DNA of 64,000 nucleotides from Bradyrhizobium sp. CER78 (GCF_029846235.1 NZ_JARVWP010000003.1:1-64000), one strand, 5' to 3'; shown: positions 24,669-34,066, numbered from the stretch's first letter. A program made the numbers and translations. The notes: generated by a model from the sequence alone, not told the origin.

Positions 24669-26474
24669 ATGACCAGCCGTGGCGAACCGACCAAAGCGGG
24701 TGGTTATCTGTCGCGTGCCAGTGAGGTCGCATTGCTCGACGAGCCGCCGCTGACCGGCGAGCGCGGTTTGCCGGACCGGCGTGCCGTCAGTATCCGCTGG
24801 ATGGCGGGGACGGTTCTGATTGGCGCCGCGGCCGTCGCGCTGCTTGGTGGCGCGCTTCGCGGCGCATTCGGCTATCGCGCCCGATTCGCAGCATCGCCCG
24901 TCGTTTCGCTTCCGCGCTTCGCAGGGCAGGTGGTCGACGAGGCGCGGCGCGGCGATCGCCTGGATCGGAGGCCCGGCCAGCAAGGCGATCCCTCGGCGCT
25001 CAAGATCGAGCAATTGAGCGATGCCGGCTCGGTCCGTCGCTTTACCCGCGTGTCGGCGCGGCTCGCGGAGATCGATCCCGAACCGCAACAGGAGCATCGT
25101 CGCGAGGTTCCGGAAGATGGCAAGGACGAGCAGCGCGCGAATTCGCAATTGCTGTCGGAGTTGCCGGCCATCATACGGGCAGGTCCGTCACGCCGTGCGC
25201 TGCCCGGTCGCACCAGCGCCTATGCGGCCGATGAAGGCGCGCCACATTCGCCTGCTCCTATCGGTGAAGCTGTCAACGTCACCAGCCTTCCGAAGTCTCC
25301 TTCGGCGCCGCATCACCATCGGCATGTCATCATCGCGAGAGCTGGTGACACGCTGTCGGCCATTCTGCGCGCGCTTGCCGCGGCTGCGAAAGATGCGCCG
25401 GCGATCCTAGCCGCTTTCCCGTCGCCAGGCGGTCAAGCGACGCTGTCCGGCGGCGAGAAAATCACGATCGTTGAGCAGAGCGGAGATACTGCTTCGTCAC
25501 GCGCCCAAGTCGCGAAAGTATCGATCGAACGGGCAGACTCCACTGTGGCTGCCGTCGGTCGCACCGATAGCGGCCAATACCAGGCGATCGCGCCGGAACA
25601 GCCGGACGTCGCCTCGCGGAGCGAGAGCTCGCTACGCGAGTCGATCGACACGCACTCCGTGCCCGGCGAGACGCTAAGTGACGCCCTCAACGCGCTTGCG
25701 CGTTCCAATCACGTCGACGAGGGGATCGTCGCTGAACTGATGCGGCTGTGTGGCCGCGATTTCGATCTCGAGGAACCGCTCGGCGACAGCGATGTGGCCG
25801 AGATCATCTATGCTCCCAACGACATTGGCCAGCCGGAGCTGGTCTTCATCGACTTGACCGCCGGCGGGCAGACCCGCCGCTACTATCGCTTCACGGCGCC
25901 GGACGATGGCAGCTCCGATTTCTACGATGAGGATGGCCAGTCCATCACCAAGTTTCTCTTGCGCAAGCCGGTCGTCAGCGGGCGGCTCGGCGACGGTTTC
26001 GGCTGGCGCATTCATCCGATCCTTGGCGACCGCCGCTTCCATGAGGGCGTCGATTTTGCAGCTCCCTATGGTTCGCCGATTGCGGCGGCAGGCGCCGGCG
26101 TGGTCGAGACCGAAGGGTTTGAACCCGGATACGGGAAATATATCCGCGTGCGTCACGATCGCGGCTATGAGACCACCTACGCCCATATCGCGGGCGTTCC
26201 GTCCGGGCTGAAGGTCGGCGACCGCGTTCGTCAGGGCGAGACGATTGCCTATGTCGGATCGACCGGGCTCTCGACCGGACCGCATCTCTATTACGAGGTG
26301 CGGATCAACGGCCGCAACGTCGATCCGCTGCGGATGAAACTGTCAGGCGGCCGGGTGCTGCAAGGGGATCTCCTTGGCGCCTTCGACCGGCAGCGCGACA
26401 GTATCAACCAGCTCGCTGCCGCATCCGCATTTTCGCGGCCGCAGCGTGGCTCCGCACACCGGCCGCCGACGTAG
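24669..26474 (+). CDS. M23 (LytM) family metallopeptidase-like protein, zinc site altered
   Basis: 601 residues. One membrane helix at about 44-66, then a long disordered and LysM-spacer-like region (about 70-430), and a C-terminal M23 domain: GWRIHPILGDRRFHEGVDFAAP (His458, Asp462), YAHIAG (His506) and the final motif GPHLYYEVRING. In active M23 enzymes the last motif is H-x-H, with its second His as a zinc ligand; here it reads His539-Leu-Tyr541, so zinc binding may be lost or changed. Either an active variant or a LytM amidase-activator type protein. Start at the ATG 24669. Monocistronic. Confidence 0.88.
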   Translation: MTSRGEPTKAGGYLSRASEVALLDEPPLTGERGLPDRRAVSIRWMAGTVLIGAAAVALLGGALRGAFGYRARFAASPVVSLPRFAGQVVDEARRGDRLDRRPGQQGDPSALKIEQLSDAGSVRRFTRVSARLAEIDPEPQQEHRREVPEDGKDEQRANSQLLSELPAIIRAGPSRRALPGRTSAYAADEGAPHSPAPIGEAVNVTSLPKSPSAPHHHRHVIIARAGDTLSAILRALAAAAKDAPAILAAFPSPGGQATLSGGEKITIVEQSGDTASSRAQVAKVSIERADSTVAAVGRTDSGQYQAIAPEQPDVASRSESSLRESIDTHSVPGETLSDALNALARSNHVDEGIVAELMRLCGRDFDLEEPLGDSDVAEIIYAPNDIGQPELVFIDLTAGGQTRRYYRFTAPDDGSSDFYDEDGQSITKFLLRKPVVSGRLGDGFGWRIHPILGDRRFHEGVDFAAPYGSPIAAAGAGVVETEGFEPGYGKYIRVRHDRGYETTYAHIAGVPSGLKVGDRVRQGETIAYVGSTGLSTGPHLYYEVRINGRNVDPLRMKLSGGRVLQGDLLGAFDRQRDSINQLAAASAFSRPQRGSAHRPPT

Positions 26475-26495
26475 CGCAGGCCGCAGCCCGGTTGA

Positions 26496-28178
26496 TCAGA
26501 GCCGCCCGGGCGCCGGAAGTTCGGCTGCCTCCACCGCATTCTGGCGATCGGCCGAGGTCTCACCGGCGGCGTCGAGCACGGGATAGGCGACCGAGCAGAT
26601 GTGCGAATGGATGCGGCGAAGGTCGCGCAGCACGTCGAGGTGCAGCGAAGTGGTCTCGATGGTCTCGGGCCGGCCTTCGCGCAGCCGCTCCAGATGGCGT
26701 TCAACGGCGGCGAGCTCGGCCGCGCGCAACGCGGCCTTCTCGGTGAGCAGCCGGCGCGCCTCGCTTGCATCGCCCGACATGAACACACCGAAAGCGATCC
26801 GCAGCGAGTCGATCGTGCGTTTATGGAATGCCGACAATTCTTCGGCGCCTTCAGCAGAGAATTGCAGGCGATGCTTGATCTTCTTGGTCGCAAGCTCGCT
26901 CAGGTTCTTGTCGATGATGTCGCCGATATGCTCGAGATTGATCGCGAACGCGACGATCTCCATGGCGCGGTGACCCTCACGTTCATCGAGGCTGCCGCGG
27001 GTGAGCTTGGTGACGTAGAGCTTGATCGCCTCGTTCAGCCGGTCGACGGTGTTGTCCATCTTCGACACCTGGTCGACCAAAGCGCGATCATTGGTCATCA
27101 TCGCCGCCATCACCTTGCGCAACATCGCTTCGGTGTGGTCGCCCATATGCAGCACCTCGCGCGCGGCATCGGCCAGCGCGAGCGAAGGCGTCTCCAGCGC
27201 GCTCTCGTCGAGATAGCGCGGCCGTGACGGATCGGTCTCCTGCGCCCGCTTCGGCAACAGGCGCTCGAGCAGACGCGCCATGTGGTCGAGCACGCCGATG
27301 AACAGCAGCGCGGTCGCAACGTTGAAGGCAATGTGGAACAGCGCAGTCGCCTTGGCGAGATCGGGTTGCCAGGTATAGATGGTCTCGGTGATCGGGCGCA
27401 GGAACGGCGCTACCAGCAGGATGCCGACGACACGGTTGACGAGGTTGCCGACCGGCAGTCGGTAGCTCGCCGGATTGTCGCGTCGCGCGCCCTCCAGCAA
27501 CGGATTGACGGCGCTGCCGAGGTTGGCTCCGAGCACCAGCGCAAAAGCGGCATAGGGGGAGATGAACTGGGAATAGGCCAGCGACATCACCAGCAGCACG
27601 CTCGCGACGCTGGAATGGACCAGCCAGGTCACGACCGCGCCGATCAGGATGCAGAGCACGGGATCGCCGGTGATCGCGTTCAGGAACACGCGCACGCCCG
27701 GGGCATTCTCGGCCGGCGCCATCGTATCGAGCAGGATATGCAGCGCGAGCAACATCAGGCCGAGGCCGATCGAGACGCGGCCGAGGTCCTTGATCCGGGA
27801 GCGTGGCCCGCTGCGGAATGCGACGAGGCCGACAATGAACAGCACCGGTGCCACCGCCGCGACGTTGAACGACAGCACCTGCACGATCAGCGTGGTGCCG
27901 ATATTGGCGCCAAGCATGATCGCAAGCGCCGGCACCAGGCTGACGATCTCCTCGGCGGCGAAGGAACTGGTGATCAGGGCGGTCGCGGTCGAGCTCTGGA
28001 GCAGGGCGGTCAGGCCGAACCCGGCGCCAAGGGCGGTGAACCGGTTGCGCAGCGCTCTCGCCAGCAACAGCCGCAAATCGGGCCCGAAGGCTCGCAGGAT
28101 CCCGCTATGGACCATGTGCAGGCCCCACAGCAGGAGCGCGACGCCCCCCATCAGATCAAGCAGAACAAGACTTCCCAT
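26496..28178 (-). CDS. Na/Pi cotransporter family protein with PhoU-like domain
   Basis: 560 residues. The N-terminal half is a NptA/PF02690-type transporter with two inverted repeats of Na+/phosphate symporter motif (QSSTATALITSSF near residue 60, and a second repeat at VHSSVASVLLVMSLAY). The C-terminal half (residues about 330-540) is a helical PhoU-like domain. Such fusions occur widely in bacteria and are linked to phosphate uptake or surface polysaccharide homeostasis. The ATG at 28178 (MGSLVLLDLMGG) is the first start before the first helix; a frame from 28199 uses TTG. Convergent with the M23 gene. Confidence 0.9.
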   Translation of the reverse strand: MGSLVLLDLMGGVALLLWGLHMVHSGILRAFGPDLRLLLARALRNRFTALGAGFGLTALLQSSTATALITSSFAAEEIVSLVPALAIMLGANIGTTLIVQVLSFNVAAVAPVLFIVGLVAFRSGPRSRIKDLGRVSIGLGLMLLALHILLDTMAPAENAPGVRVFLNAITGDPVLCILIGAVVTWLVHSSVASVLLVMSLAYSQFISPYAAFALVLGANLGSAVNPLLEGARRDNPASYRLPVGNLVNRVVGILLVAPFLRPITETIYTWQPDLAKATALFHIAFNVATALLFIGVLDHMARLLERLLPKRAQETDPSRPRYLDESALETPSLALADAAREVLHMGDHTEAMLRKVMAAMMTNDRALVDQVSKMDNTVDRLNEAIKLYVTKLTRGSLDEREGHRAMEIVAFAINLEHIGDIIDKNLSELATKKIKHRLQFSAEGAEELSAFHKRTIDSLRIAFGVFMSGDASEARRLLTEKAALRAAELAAVERHLERLREGRPETIETTSLHLDVLRDLRRIHSHICSVAYPVLDAAGETSADRQNAVEAAELPAPGRL

Positions 28179-28512
28179 ACGTCGTGGATATCCCGGCAAA
28201 TTCGAGTCGAAGGGTTCACGCTATAGAGCCAATTGACCCGCGATCAACCCCTTTCTGTTCCGGTTGGAACCGAAGCGAGGGAAGGGGTTGCAACGAAATG
28301 TTCCGTCAATTGTGGCGGACTGCTCCGGGGCCGGGACAGCCTCAAACCACGTGCGCCCCCTTGGCTCAGATCGGACGGCGACCGGGTCGCGCCCGGTAAA
28401 TGAATCCTAGAGATGACCGTTCAATTGCGATGTGTTCCGCTAGGCAGTTCCCAATCTTTCCCCGCTATGAAGGTGGAAACGAGAAGCTGTCCAGCAAGGC
28501 TTGGGGATCAGG

Positions 28513-28758
28513 ATGTTTGTCAATCGCCGCAAGAGCGAACGCCGTGAGTGCCGGAGCGTCGCCAAAATTCAATTGGGCACAGGGTCGTTGCCGCGCGACT
28601 GCATGATCACCGACATCTCGGCCGGCGGCGTCAAGGTGATCGCCGAATATCTCGAGATACCGCCGGAATTCACCATCATCCTGTCGAGCGGCAGTCCGCG
28701 TCAGTGCCGTTTGGCTTGGCGGATCGGGCACGAGTTCGGCGCCCAGTTCGTCGACTGA
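28513..28758 (+). CDS. PilZ domain protein
   Basis: 81 residues, almost exactly one PilZ domain. It contains the c-di-GMP binding box R-x3-R region (RRECRSVAK) and D-x-S-x-x-G (DISAGG), with the following strands KVIAEYLEIPPEFTIILS and WRIGHEFGAQFVD. GGGGATCAGG precedes the ATG at 28513. The neighbour is tadD, so it may connect cyclic-di-GMP with pilus or surface behaviour. The region upstream (28236-28512) has no gene. Confidence 0.88.
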   Translation: MFVNRRKSERRECRSVAKIQLGTGSLPRDCMITDISAGGVKVIAEYLEIPPEFTIILSSGSPRQCRLAWRIGHEFGAQFVD

Positions 28759-28833
28759 CCTTGCCACCAGGCTGGCGCCCGCCAAGGCGGGCAGCCGCGC
28801 TTCTGGGCCGGATGACGGCGAGATGATGGCATC

Positions 28834-28856
28834 CTTAACCGGAACTTAGGGTTAAG
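28834..28856. promoter_or_regulatory. Inverted repeat with CtrA-like half sites upstream of tadD
   Basis: CTTAACC at 28834-28840 and its complement GGTTAAG at 28850-28856. Within it TTAA-N7-TTAG resembles the CtrA box TTAA-N7-TTAA, one base off. It is 42 bases before the tadD ATG. A further 6-base inverted repeat (CGGAAC/GTTCCG) lies at 28869-28887. CtrA control of Tad pili is known in Alphaproteobacteria; binding here is inference. Confidence 0.35.
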
Positions 28857-28897
28857 CTGTGAGCATCCCGGAACCTTCGCTGTTCCGAGTCTCATTG

Positions 28898-29722
28898 ATG
28901 TCTGAGAAACTAACCCGACCTTCCGGCCGCATGCATCGTCTTGCCGGCTCGGTATCCGCCGCGATACTGCTGATCGGGCTGTCCGCCTGTCAGACCTCGG
29001 GTCCGTCCGATATCACTGGGTCACTGGGCGATACCGCGGAGGCCACGCCGGCTCCCGCCGACCCCCGGCGCGACATCGCGACCTATCACGAGCGGGTCCG
29101 CGCCAACCCGAAAGACACCGATGCCGCGCTGAAATACGCCCGGGCGCTCCGCACCACCGGCCAGCGGGCGCAGGCGGTCGCCGTCATGGAGCAGGCAGTG
29201 CTGGCGCAGCCCAGCAACAAGGCGCTGCTCGCCGGCTACGGACGGGCGCTCGCAGACAACGGTAATTTCCAGCAGGCATTCGACGTGCTCGGGCGCGCCC
29301 ACACGCCGGAAGACCCGGACTGGCGGATCCTGTCGGCGCAAGGCGCCGTGCTCGACCAGCTCGAGCGCCACGACGAGGCGCGCCAATATTATGCCAGCGC
29401 CCTCAAGATCGTGCCTGATGATGCCTCGGTGCTCTCCAATCTCGGCCTGTCCTACCTGCTGTCGAAAGACCTGCCGAAGGCCGAGGAGACGCTGCGCCGC
29501 GCCCGGGAGCGCGCACCTGGCGACATGCGGGTACGCACCAATCTCGCCGTCGTGGTCGGCCTGGAGGGCCGCCAGGCCGAGGCGGAAACCATCATGAAGG
29601 CCGATCTGCCGCCGGAGCAGGGCTCAGCCAATGTTGCCGTCTTGAAGCGGCTGTTGGCGCGCAGGGACGCGAGCCGCACCGATACCGACAAGATCCCGGT
29701 CGCGGCCAGCCGCCGCGACTAG
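28898..29722 (+). CDS. tadD: TadD-like tetratricopeptide repeat lipoprotein
   Basis: 274 residues. The lipobox LIGLSAC near residue 31 marks an outer-membrane lipoprotein. After a Pro/Ala linker come about five TPR units (DTDAALKYARALRTTGQ, SNKALLAGYGRALADNG, SVLSNLGLSYLLSKDLP, MRVRTNLAVVVGLEG). TadD is the pilotin-like assembly factor of the Tad type IVc pilus, helping the secretin CpaC. The start at 28898 fits the signal; Met at 28931 is an alternative. It is convergent with the cpaB-E operon. Confidence 0.85.
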   Translation: MSEKLTRPSGRMHRLAGSVSAAILLIGLSACQTSGPSDITGSLGDTAEATPAPADPRRDIATYHERVRANPKDTDAALKYARALRTTGQRAQAVAVMEQAVLAQPSNKALLAGYGRALADNGNFQQAFDVLGRAHTPEDPDWRILSAQGAVLDQLERHDEARQYYASALKIVPDDASVLSNLGLSYLLSKDLPKAEETLRRARERAPGDMRVRTNLAVVVGLEGRQAEAETIMKADLPPEQGSANVAVLKRLLARRDASRTDTDKIPVAASRRD

Positions 29723-29746
29723 GCCAGTCAGCGCCTCAGATTCGGG

Positions 29747-31015
29747 TTAGCCCGCGGCGCGGCGTCCATCGCTGCGGCGCGGCTGTAGCTTCTTGAGGAT
29801 CGGCGACAGGAACGATTCGCGCGCCTCGGCAAGATCAGGACGGCCGGTCAGGCGTTGCGCGATCTGCAGGAAGGTCTTTGTGGTGCGATGGCGTGCGCAG
29901 ACTTCCGCAATCATCTGGCCGTTATTGGCGGCTTCACCGAACAGCCTGCAATCGAACGGGATGGTCGCGATCGGCTGGCTCTCGATCGTCTTGGCGAAGT
30001 CCTTGACCTCGATCTCGGGGCGCTTCGACATGCCGACCTGGTTCAGGCAATAGAGCGGCGGCCGGTCGTTCGGACGCGCGGCCTTGAGCAGGTTCATCAT
30101 GTTCTTGGTATTGCGCATGTTGGCGAGGTCGGGTTCGGCAACGATCAGGATATCGTCGGCGCCGACCAGCACGCGCTTGGTCCAGGCGGTCCACTGATGC
30201 GGAACGTCGAGCACGATGCAGGACATGGTCATGCGCATCGTATCGAAGATCGCATCGAATGCCTCGGCGCCGAAATCGTAGACCTGATCGAGCGTGGCCG
30301 GCGCCGCCAGCAGGCTGAGGTGATCGCCGCATTTTGCGAGTAGGCGCTCCATGAAGGCGCTGTCCGGACGCTCCGGTGAGAACACCGCGTTGGCGATGCC
30401 CTGTACCGGATCCTGGTTATAGTCGAGGCCGGCGGTGCCGAAGGCGAGATCGAGATCGACGACAACCGAATCCAGCCCGAGGTCGCGCGCGATGGTCCAG
30501 GCGACATTGTGGGCAATGGTCGAGGCGCCGACGCCGCCCTTGGCGCCCGCGACCGCGATCAGGCGGCCGACCGAGACCGCTTCGGAGGACGAGAACAGGC
30601 CGCAGATCGAGCGCACGACGTCGAGCACCTTGACCGGCCCGACCACGTAGTCGTTGACGCCGCGCCGTACCAATTCGCGATACGGCGCAGTCTCGCCGGG
30701 CGCGCCGAGCACGACGACGCGGGTGCCGGGATCGCAGACCGTCGCGAGCTCGTCGAGGGCGGCGAGCAAATCGGTGTCCGGCTCGGTCTCCAGCATGATG
30801 ACATTGGGCGTCGGCGCCTTGTGATAGGCGTCGATGGCCGCGGCGATGCCGCCCATATGGACGGAGAGGTGAGCCTTGGCGAGCCGGCGGTCGTCGGCGG
30901 CGGCGCGCGCCGTGGTGGCGGTCGCGACGCTGGCGCAGAACGCCTGCACGGAAATCCGCGGCGCCGGCGCGATGTGGTCGTTGGTGTGCTGTGGCTCGTC
31001 TTGCTGTTCGGTCAT
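29747..31015 (-). CDS. cpaE: CpaE/TadZ pilus assembly ATPase-like protein
   Basis: 422 residues. A receiver-like N-terminal domain (about 45-145) is followed by a MinD/ParA-type ATPase with deviant Walker A VAGAKGGVGASTIAHN and VVVDLDLAFGTAGLDYNQ. CpaE/TadZ marks the pole where the Tad pilus is built. The ATG overlaps the cpaD stop (31012-31015). Downstream on this strand there is no cpaF (TadA ATPase), tadB or tadC, which normally follow; they must lie elsewhere. Confidence 0.92.
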   Translation of the reverse strand: MTEQQDEPQHTNDHIAPAPRISVQAFCASVATATTARAAADDRRLAKAHLSVHMGGIAAAIDAYHKAPTPNVIMLETEPDTDLLAALDELATVCDPGTRVVVLGAPGETAPYRELVRRGVNDYVVGPVKVLDVVRSICGLFSSSEAVSVGRLIAVAGAKGGVGASTIAHNVAWTIARDLGLDSVVVDLDLAFGTAGLDYNQDPVQGIANAVFSPERPDSAFMERLLAKCGDHLSLLAAPATLDQVYDFGAEAFDAIFDTMRMTMSCIVLDVPHQWTAWTKRVLVGADDILIVAEPDLANMRNTKNMMNLLKAARPNDRPPLYCLNQVGMSKRPEIEVKDFAKTIESQPIATIPFDCRLFGEAANNGQMIAEVCARHRTTKTFLQIAQRLTGRPDLAEARESFLSPILKKLQPRRSDGRRAAG

Positions 31016-31752
31016 TTCCCGGCGTCGCTCAGCTTGGCTCTATCGGCTTCAGGGTAGGTGGTCGCGGTCGTCTCACCCTTGCTGTATTTCTGGAACGCGA
31101 TCGACCGGCGCGGGGTGTAGGATGCGGTCTCGGTCCGCGGCTGTTCGAGGTCGGACGGATTGGCGACCATCGCAGCCAGATTGCGCTGGGTGGCGCAGCC
31201 GAAATTGTCCCACTGCTTGTTCTCGTTGTAGCTCGGATTGTAGATCGACGGGCCAAGGTCTGCCGGCCACACGCCGCAGGGCCCGGCGACCGCGGCCATC
31301 TTCGGATAGCTGAGGCGGATGGTCGGCAGCGCGCGCGGGTCGTCGAGGCGGTACGAGCGCCTGGTGATGGCGTGGGCGGGCACGCCCATCGACGCCAGGA
31401 CGCCGCGGATTTCCTGGTACACCGCCTGAGCCGAGCGCGCGTTCGCGGTGTCGGCGGGCACGTCGACCGCGATCGCGCCGGTGCCTTCGCGGCGCCAGCT
31501 GCGGGCGAGCCCCATGACGTCGTCGCGCTGGGTTTCGGTGAGATTGCCACGGGCGCGGCCGACGAACACGACGATCGATTGCTCGCCCTCGGTGACCGCG
31601 ATCGGATGCCGTTGCCGGTAGTCGTCGGGCACGGTGCCGGTAACAACATCGCCCGTCAGATTGCAGCCGCCGAGCGCGATCGCCGTGGTGACGAGCGCGC
31701 CGAACAGCGACAACGTCCTCGCGTTACCTGCTTGTGTTTTGCGTGTCATCAT
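31012..31752 (-). CDS. cpaD: CpaD pilus assembly lipoprotein
   Basis: 246 residues. The signal peptide ends in a lipobox ALGGC near residue 30. The protein is the periplasmic partner of the secretin; the N-terminal half has VVFVGRARGNLTETQRDD and RSAQAVYQEIR, while AGPCGVWPADLGPSI and FGCATQRNLAAMVANPSDL match the CpaD C-terminal family region. Met at 31752 and 31749 are both possible after GGGGGAT. It overlaps cpaE by 4 bases and follows cpaC by 30. Confidence 0.88.
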   Translation of the reverse strand: MMTRKTQAGNARTLSLFGALVTTAIALGGCNLTGDVVTGTVPDDYRQRHPIAVTEGEQSIVVFVGRARGNLTETQRDDVMGLARSWRREGTGAIAVDVPADTANARSAQAVYQEIRGVLASMGVPAHAITRRSYRLDDPRALPTIRLSYPKMAAVAGPCGVWPADLGPSIYNPSYNENKQWDNFGCATQRNLAAMVANPSDLEQPRTETASYTPRRSIAFQKYSKGETTATTYPEADRAKLSDAGK

Positions 31753-31782
31753 AGGATCCCCCAACCCCTTCAGGTCCGCGCC

Positions 31783-33249
31783 TCAGTCGATGATGAAACC
31801 GAAATTGACCGGCGTGGCGCCGATCGGCTCGGCACGGGCGGCAACGCCGTAGATGCGATTGACGCGCGCCAGCAGTGCCGACTGTGCGTCGGAAGCCGGG
31901 GCGAAGCCGTCATCGGGACGCGACAGTTCCTTCTGCGCAACCGCGCGCACCACGTAGGGCGTCACGATCACCATGAGCTCGGTCTCGTTGTTGACGAAGT
32001 CCTGGCTCCTGAACAGCTGTCCGAGGACCGGTATCTGATCGACGCCGGGCATGCCATTGATGGCCTGCTTGGTCTGCTCCTGGATCAATCCGGCCATCGC
32101 GATCGAGCCGCCGGAGGGCACTTCCAGCGTGGTGTCGGCGCGGCGGGTCTTGATCGAGGGAATCGTCGTGCCGCCCTGGCCGCCGGTCAGCGCGTTGTCC
32201 ATCGAGACTTCGGACACTTCGGTCATCACTTTCAGGCTGATGCGTCCCTCGGACAGCACCACCGGGGTGAAGTTGAGCGAGATGCCGAACTTCTTGAAGC
32301 TGACGGTCTGGACGCAATTGCCGATCGTGCCCGTGCTCGAGGTCTGGCAGGTCACGCCGGTCGGAATTGGGAATTCGCCGCCGGACACGAAGGTTGCGGA
32401 CTCGCCGGAGATTGCCGTGAGGTTCGGCTCGGCCAGCGTCTTGACCACGCCCGCGCTTTCCATCGCGCGCAGCGTCGCAGTAACGGTCGGCACGCCGAGC
32501 TTGTTCAGCGCCGCGCCGGCCAGCACGTTGCTGTTGAGCGGTCCGTTGTTGGCGGTGAAAGGGTTGGCGTTGTTGAAGACCACAGCTGCGGTGCCGTAGT
32601 TCATGTTGGCGGAGAGATCGACGCCGAGCTGCTTGACGACGTCGCGCCGCACTTCAGCGACGGTGACCTTCAGCATCACCTGGTCGCGGCCGCGCACCAC
32701 GATGGAGTTGACGACCTTGTCGGGGCTGCCGACGAGCTTGGCGGCGATGTCGCCGGCCTGCTGGGCTTCGACAGGGCTTGCCACCGTGCCGGTCAGCACC
32801 ACGCTCTCGCCGACACCCTCGATCTGCACACCCGGCAGCATCTGCTTCAGCGCGGCGCGCATGCCGTTGAGATCGCGCTTGATCGCGATGTCGTAGGAGG
32901 CGACTTGGTTGCCGTCGGCGTCGAAGAACACCACGTTGGTCTGGCCGACCGCTGCGCCGATGATGTAGGCGCGCTGTGCCGAGCGGATCACGGCGTTGGC
33001 GATCTTGGGATCGGCGACCAGAACGTCCTTGGCCTCGCGCGGCAGGTCGACCACGACCGACTTGCCGACGCCGAGCGAAACGAACCGCGTCTTAGCGGCA
33101 ATGCTGCTCGTCACCGCGACATCCGCGTTCTTGTCCGGATCGGTCGCGCTGGCGAGAGCAGGGATCAGCATCAGGGCGGTGACCGCCGAGATCGACAACG
33201 AGCGGACCAGCGTGGTCCGCATCGCCAGTTGTTGTGCATCCGTGTTCAT
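31783..33249 (-). CDS. cpaC: CpaC/RcpA pilus secretin
   Basis: 488 residues. Signal peptide (SISAVTALMLIPALASA), an N-terminal pilus/BON-type domain with GVGKSVVVDLPREAKDVLVADP, then the secretin core: LTAISGESATFVSGGEFPIP, PSGGSIAMAGLI and ELMVIVTPYVVR, the usual C-terminal secretin signature. It forms the outer-membrane gate for the Tad pilus. The ATG at 33249 follows a GGGGGC site and the longer frame to 33336 overlaps cpaB with non-family residues, so 33249 is chosen. 13 bases after cpaB. Confidence 0.94.
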   Translation of the reverse strand: MNTDAQQLAMRTTLVRSLSISAVTALMLIPALASATDPDKNADVAVTSSIAAKTRFVSLGVGKSVVVDLPREAKDVLVADPKIANAVIRSAQRAYIIGAAVGQTNVVFFDADGNQVASYDIAIKRDLNGMRAALKQMLPGVQIEGVGESVVLTGTVASPVEAQQAGDIAAKLVGSPDKVVNSIVVRGRDQVMLKVTVAEVRRDVVKQLGVDLSANMNYGTAAVVFNNANPFTANNGPLNSNVLAGAALNKLGVPTVTATLRAMESAGVVKTLAEPNLTAISGESATFVSGGEFPIPTGVTCQTSSTGTIGNCVQTVSFKKFGISLNFTPVVLSEGRISLKVMTEVSEVSMDNALTGGQGGTTIPSIKTRRADTTLEVPSGGSIAMAGLIQEQTKQAINGMPGVDQIPVLGQLFRSQDFVNNETELMVIVTPYVVRAVAQKELSRPDDGFAPASDAQSALLARVNRIYGVAARAEPIGATPVNFGFIID

Positions 33250-33262
33250 ATCGAAGCCCCCA

Positions 33263-34066
33263 TCACTTCTGTGTCGTCTGAGAGCTCGGGATGCCGAAGC
33301 GCACCACCCTGATGCTCTCGCCCCGCTTCGGGGCATGATCGCTGGTCTCGTCGGTCTTCTCGTTGACGTCGGCGATGCTGCGTAGCGCCAGCGCCAGCGT
33401 GCCGCTCTGCCGGGCGCGCGCGAGCGTCTCGGCCTGTTCGGGCTTGAGCTCGAGGGTCACGGTCTTGCCGACGAGGGAGTTGTTGCCGTCCTTCTCCTTC
33501 GGCGCCTGGTCGATCGCCAGCACGCGGACATTGGACAGCAGGATTTCGGTGGTGATGATGTCGCGGCCGCCCTGCACCTGATCGGGATTCTTGTCGCGTC
33601 GCGACAGGATCACATCGACGCGGTCGTTCGGCAGGATGAAGCCGCCGGCGCCGGTCTCCGGCGAGATTTCCGTGGAGATCGCGCGCATGCCGGAGGGCAG
33701 GATCGCAGCCATGAAGCCGCTGCCGTTGGCCTTGACCAGTTTCTGGTCGCGGATCGGCTCGCCGACGATGAAGGGAGCCCGTGCGATCGAGCCGATGACG
33801 TCCTTCATGGCGTCGGCATTGGCGTCCTGGCGGATGAATGCGCTGCTGGCGGTCTCGGCCGGCCAGCGCTGCCATTGCACGTCTTCAGCCTTGACCGACT
33901 GACCAAGCCCGATGTCGGACTTCGCCACCAGCACCTCGACGGTCGGCAGTTGTACCACTGGCGGCGCGACCGGCGCCGGTTTGCGATCGCCGGTGCTCGC
34001 GAGATACATGGCCGCGAGGCCTGCGACGCCGGCGATGCCGAGGACCACGATGCGTGCCGTCTTCAT
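33263..34066 (-). CDS. cpaB: CpaB/RcpC pilus assembly protein
   Basis: 267 residues. One N-terminal membrane helix (IVVLGIAGVAGLAAMYLA), then a SAF domain (TVEVLVAKSDIGLGQSV; residues about 43-105) and the RcpC C-terminal domain (GFILPNDRVDVILSRRD, VLAIDQAPKE). CpaB stabilises the secretin of the Tad pilus. First gene of the cpaB-cpaC-cpaD-cpaE operon in this window; the prepilin pilA and prepilin peptidase cpaA are not adjacent upstream, where metC lies instead. Confidence 0.92.
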   Translation of the reverse strand: MKTARIVVLGIAGVAGLAAMYLASTGDRKPAPVAPPVVQLPTVEVLVAKSDIGLGQSVKAEDVQWQRWPAETASSAFIRQDANADAMKDVIGSIARAPFIVGEPIRDQKLVKANGSGFMAAILPSGMRAISTEISPETGAGGFILPNDRVDVILSRRDKNPDQVQGGRDIITTEILLSNVRVLAIDQAPKEKDGNNSLVGKTVTLELKPEQAETLARARQSGTLALALRSIADVNEKTDETSDHAPKRGESIRVVRFGIPSSQTTQK

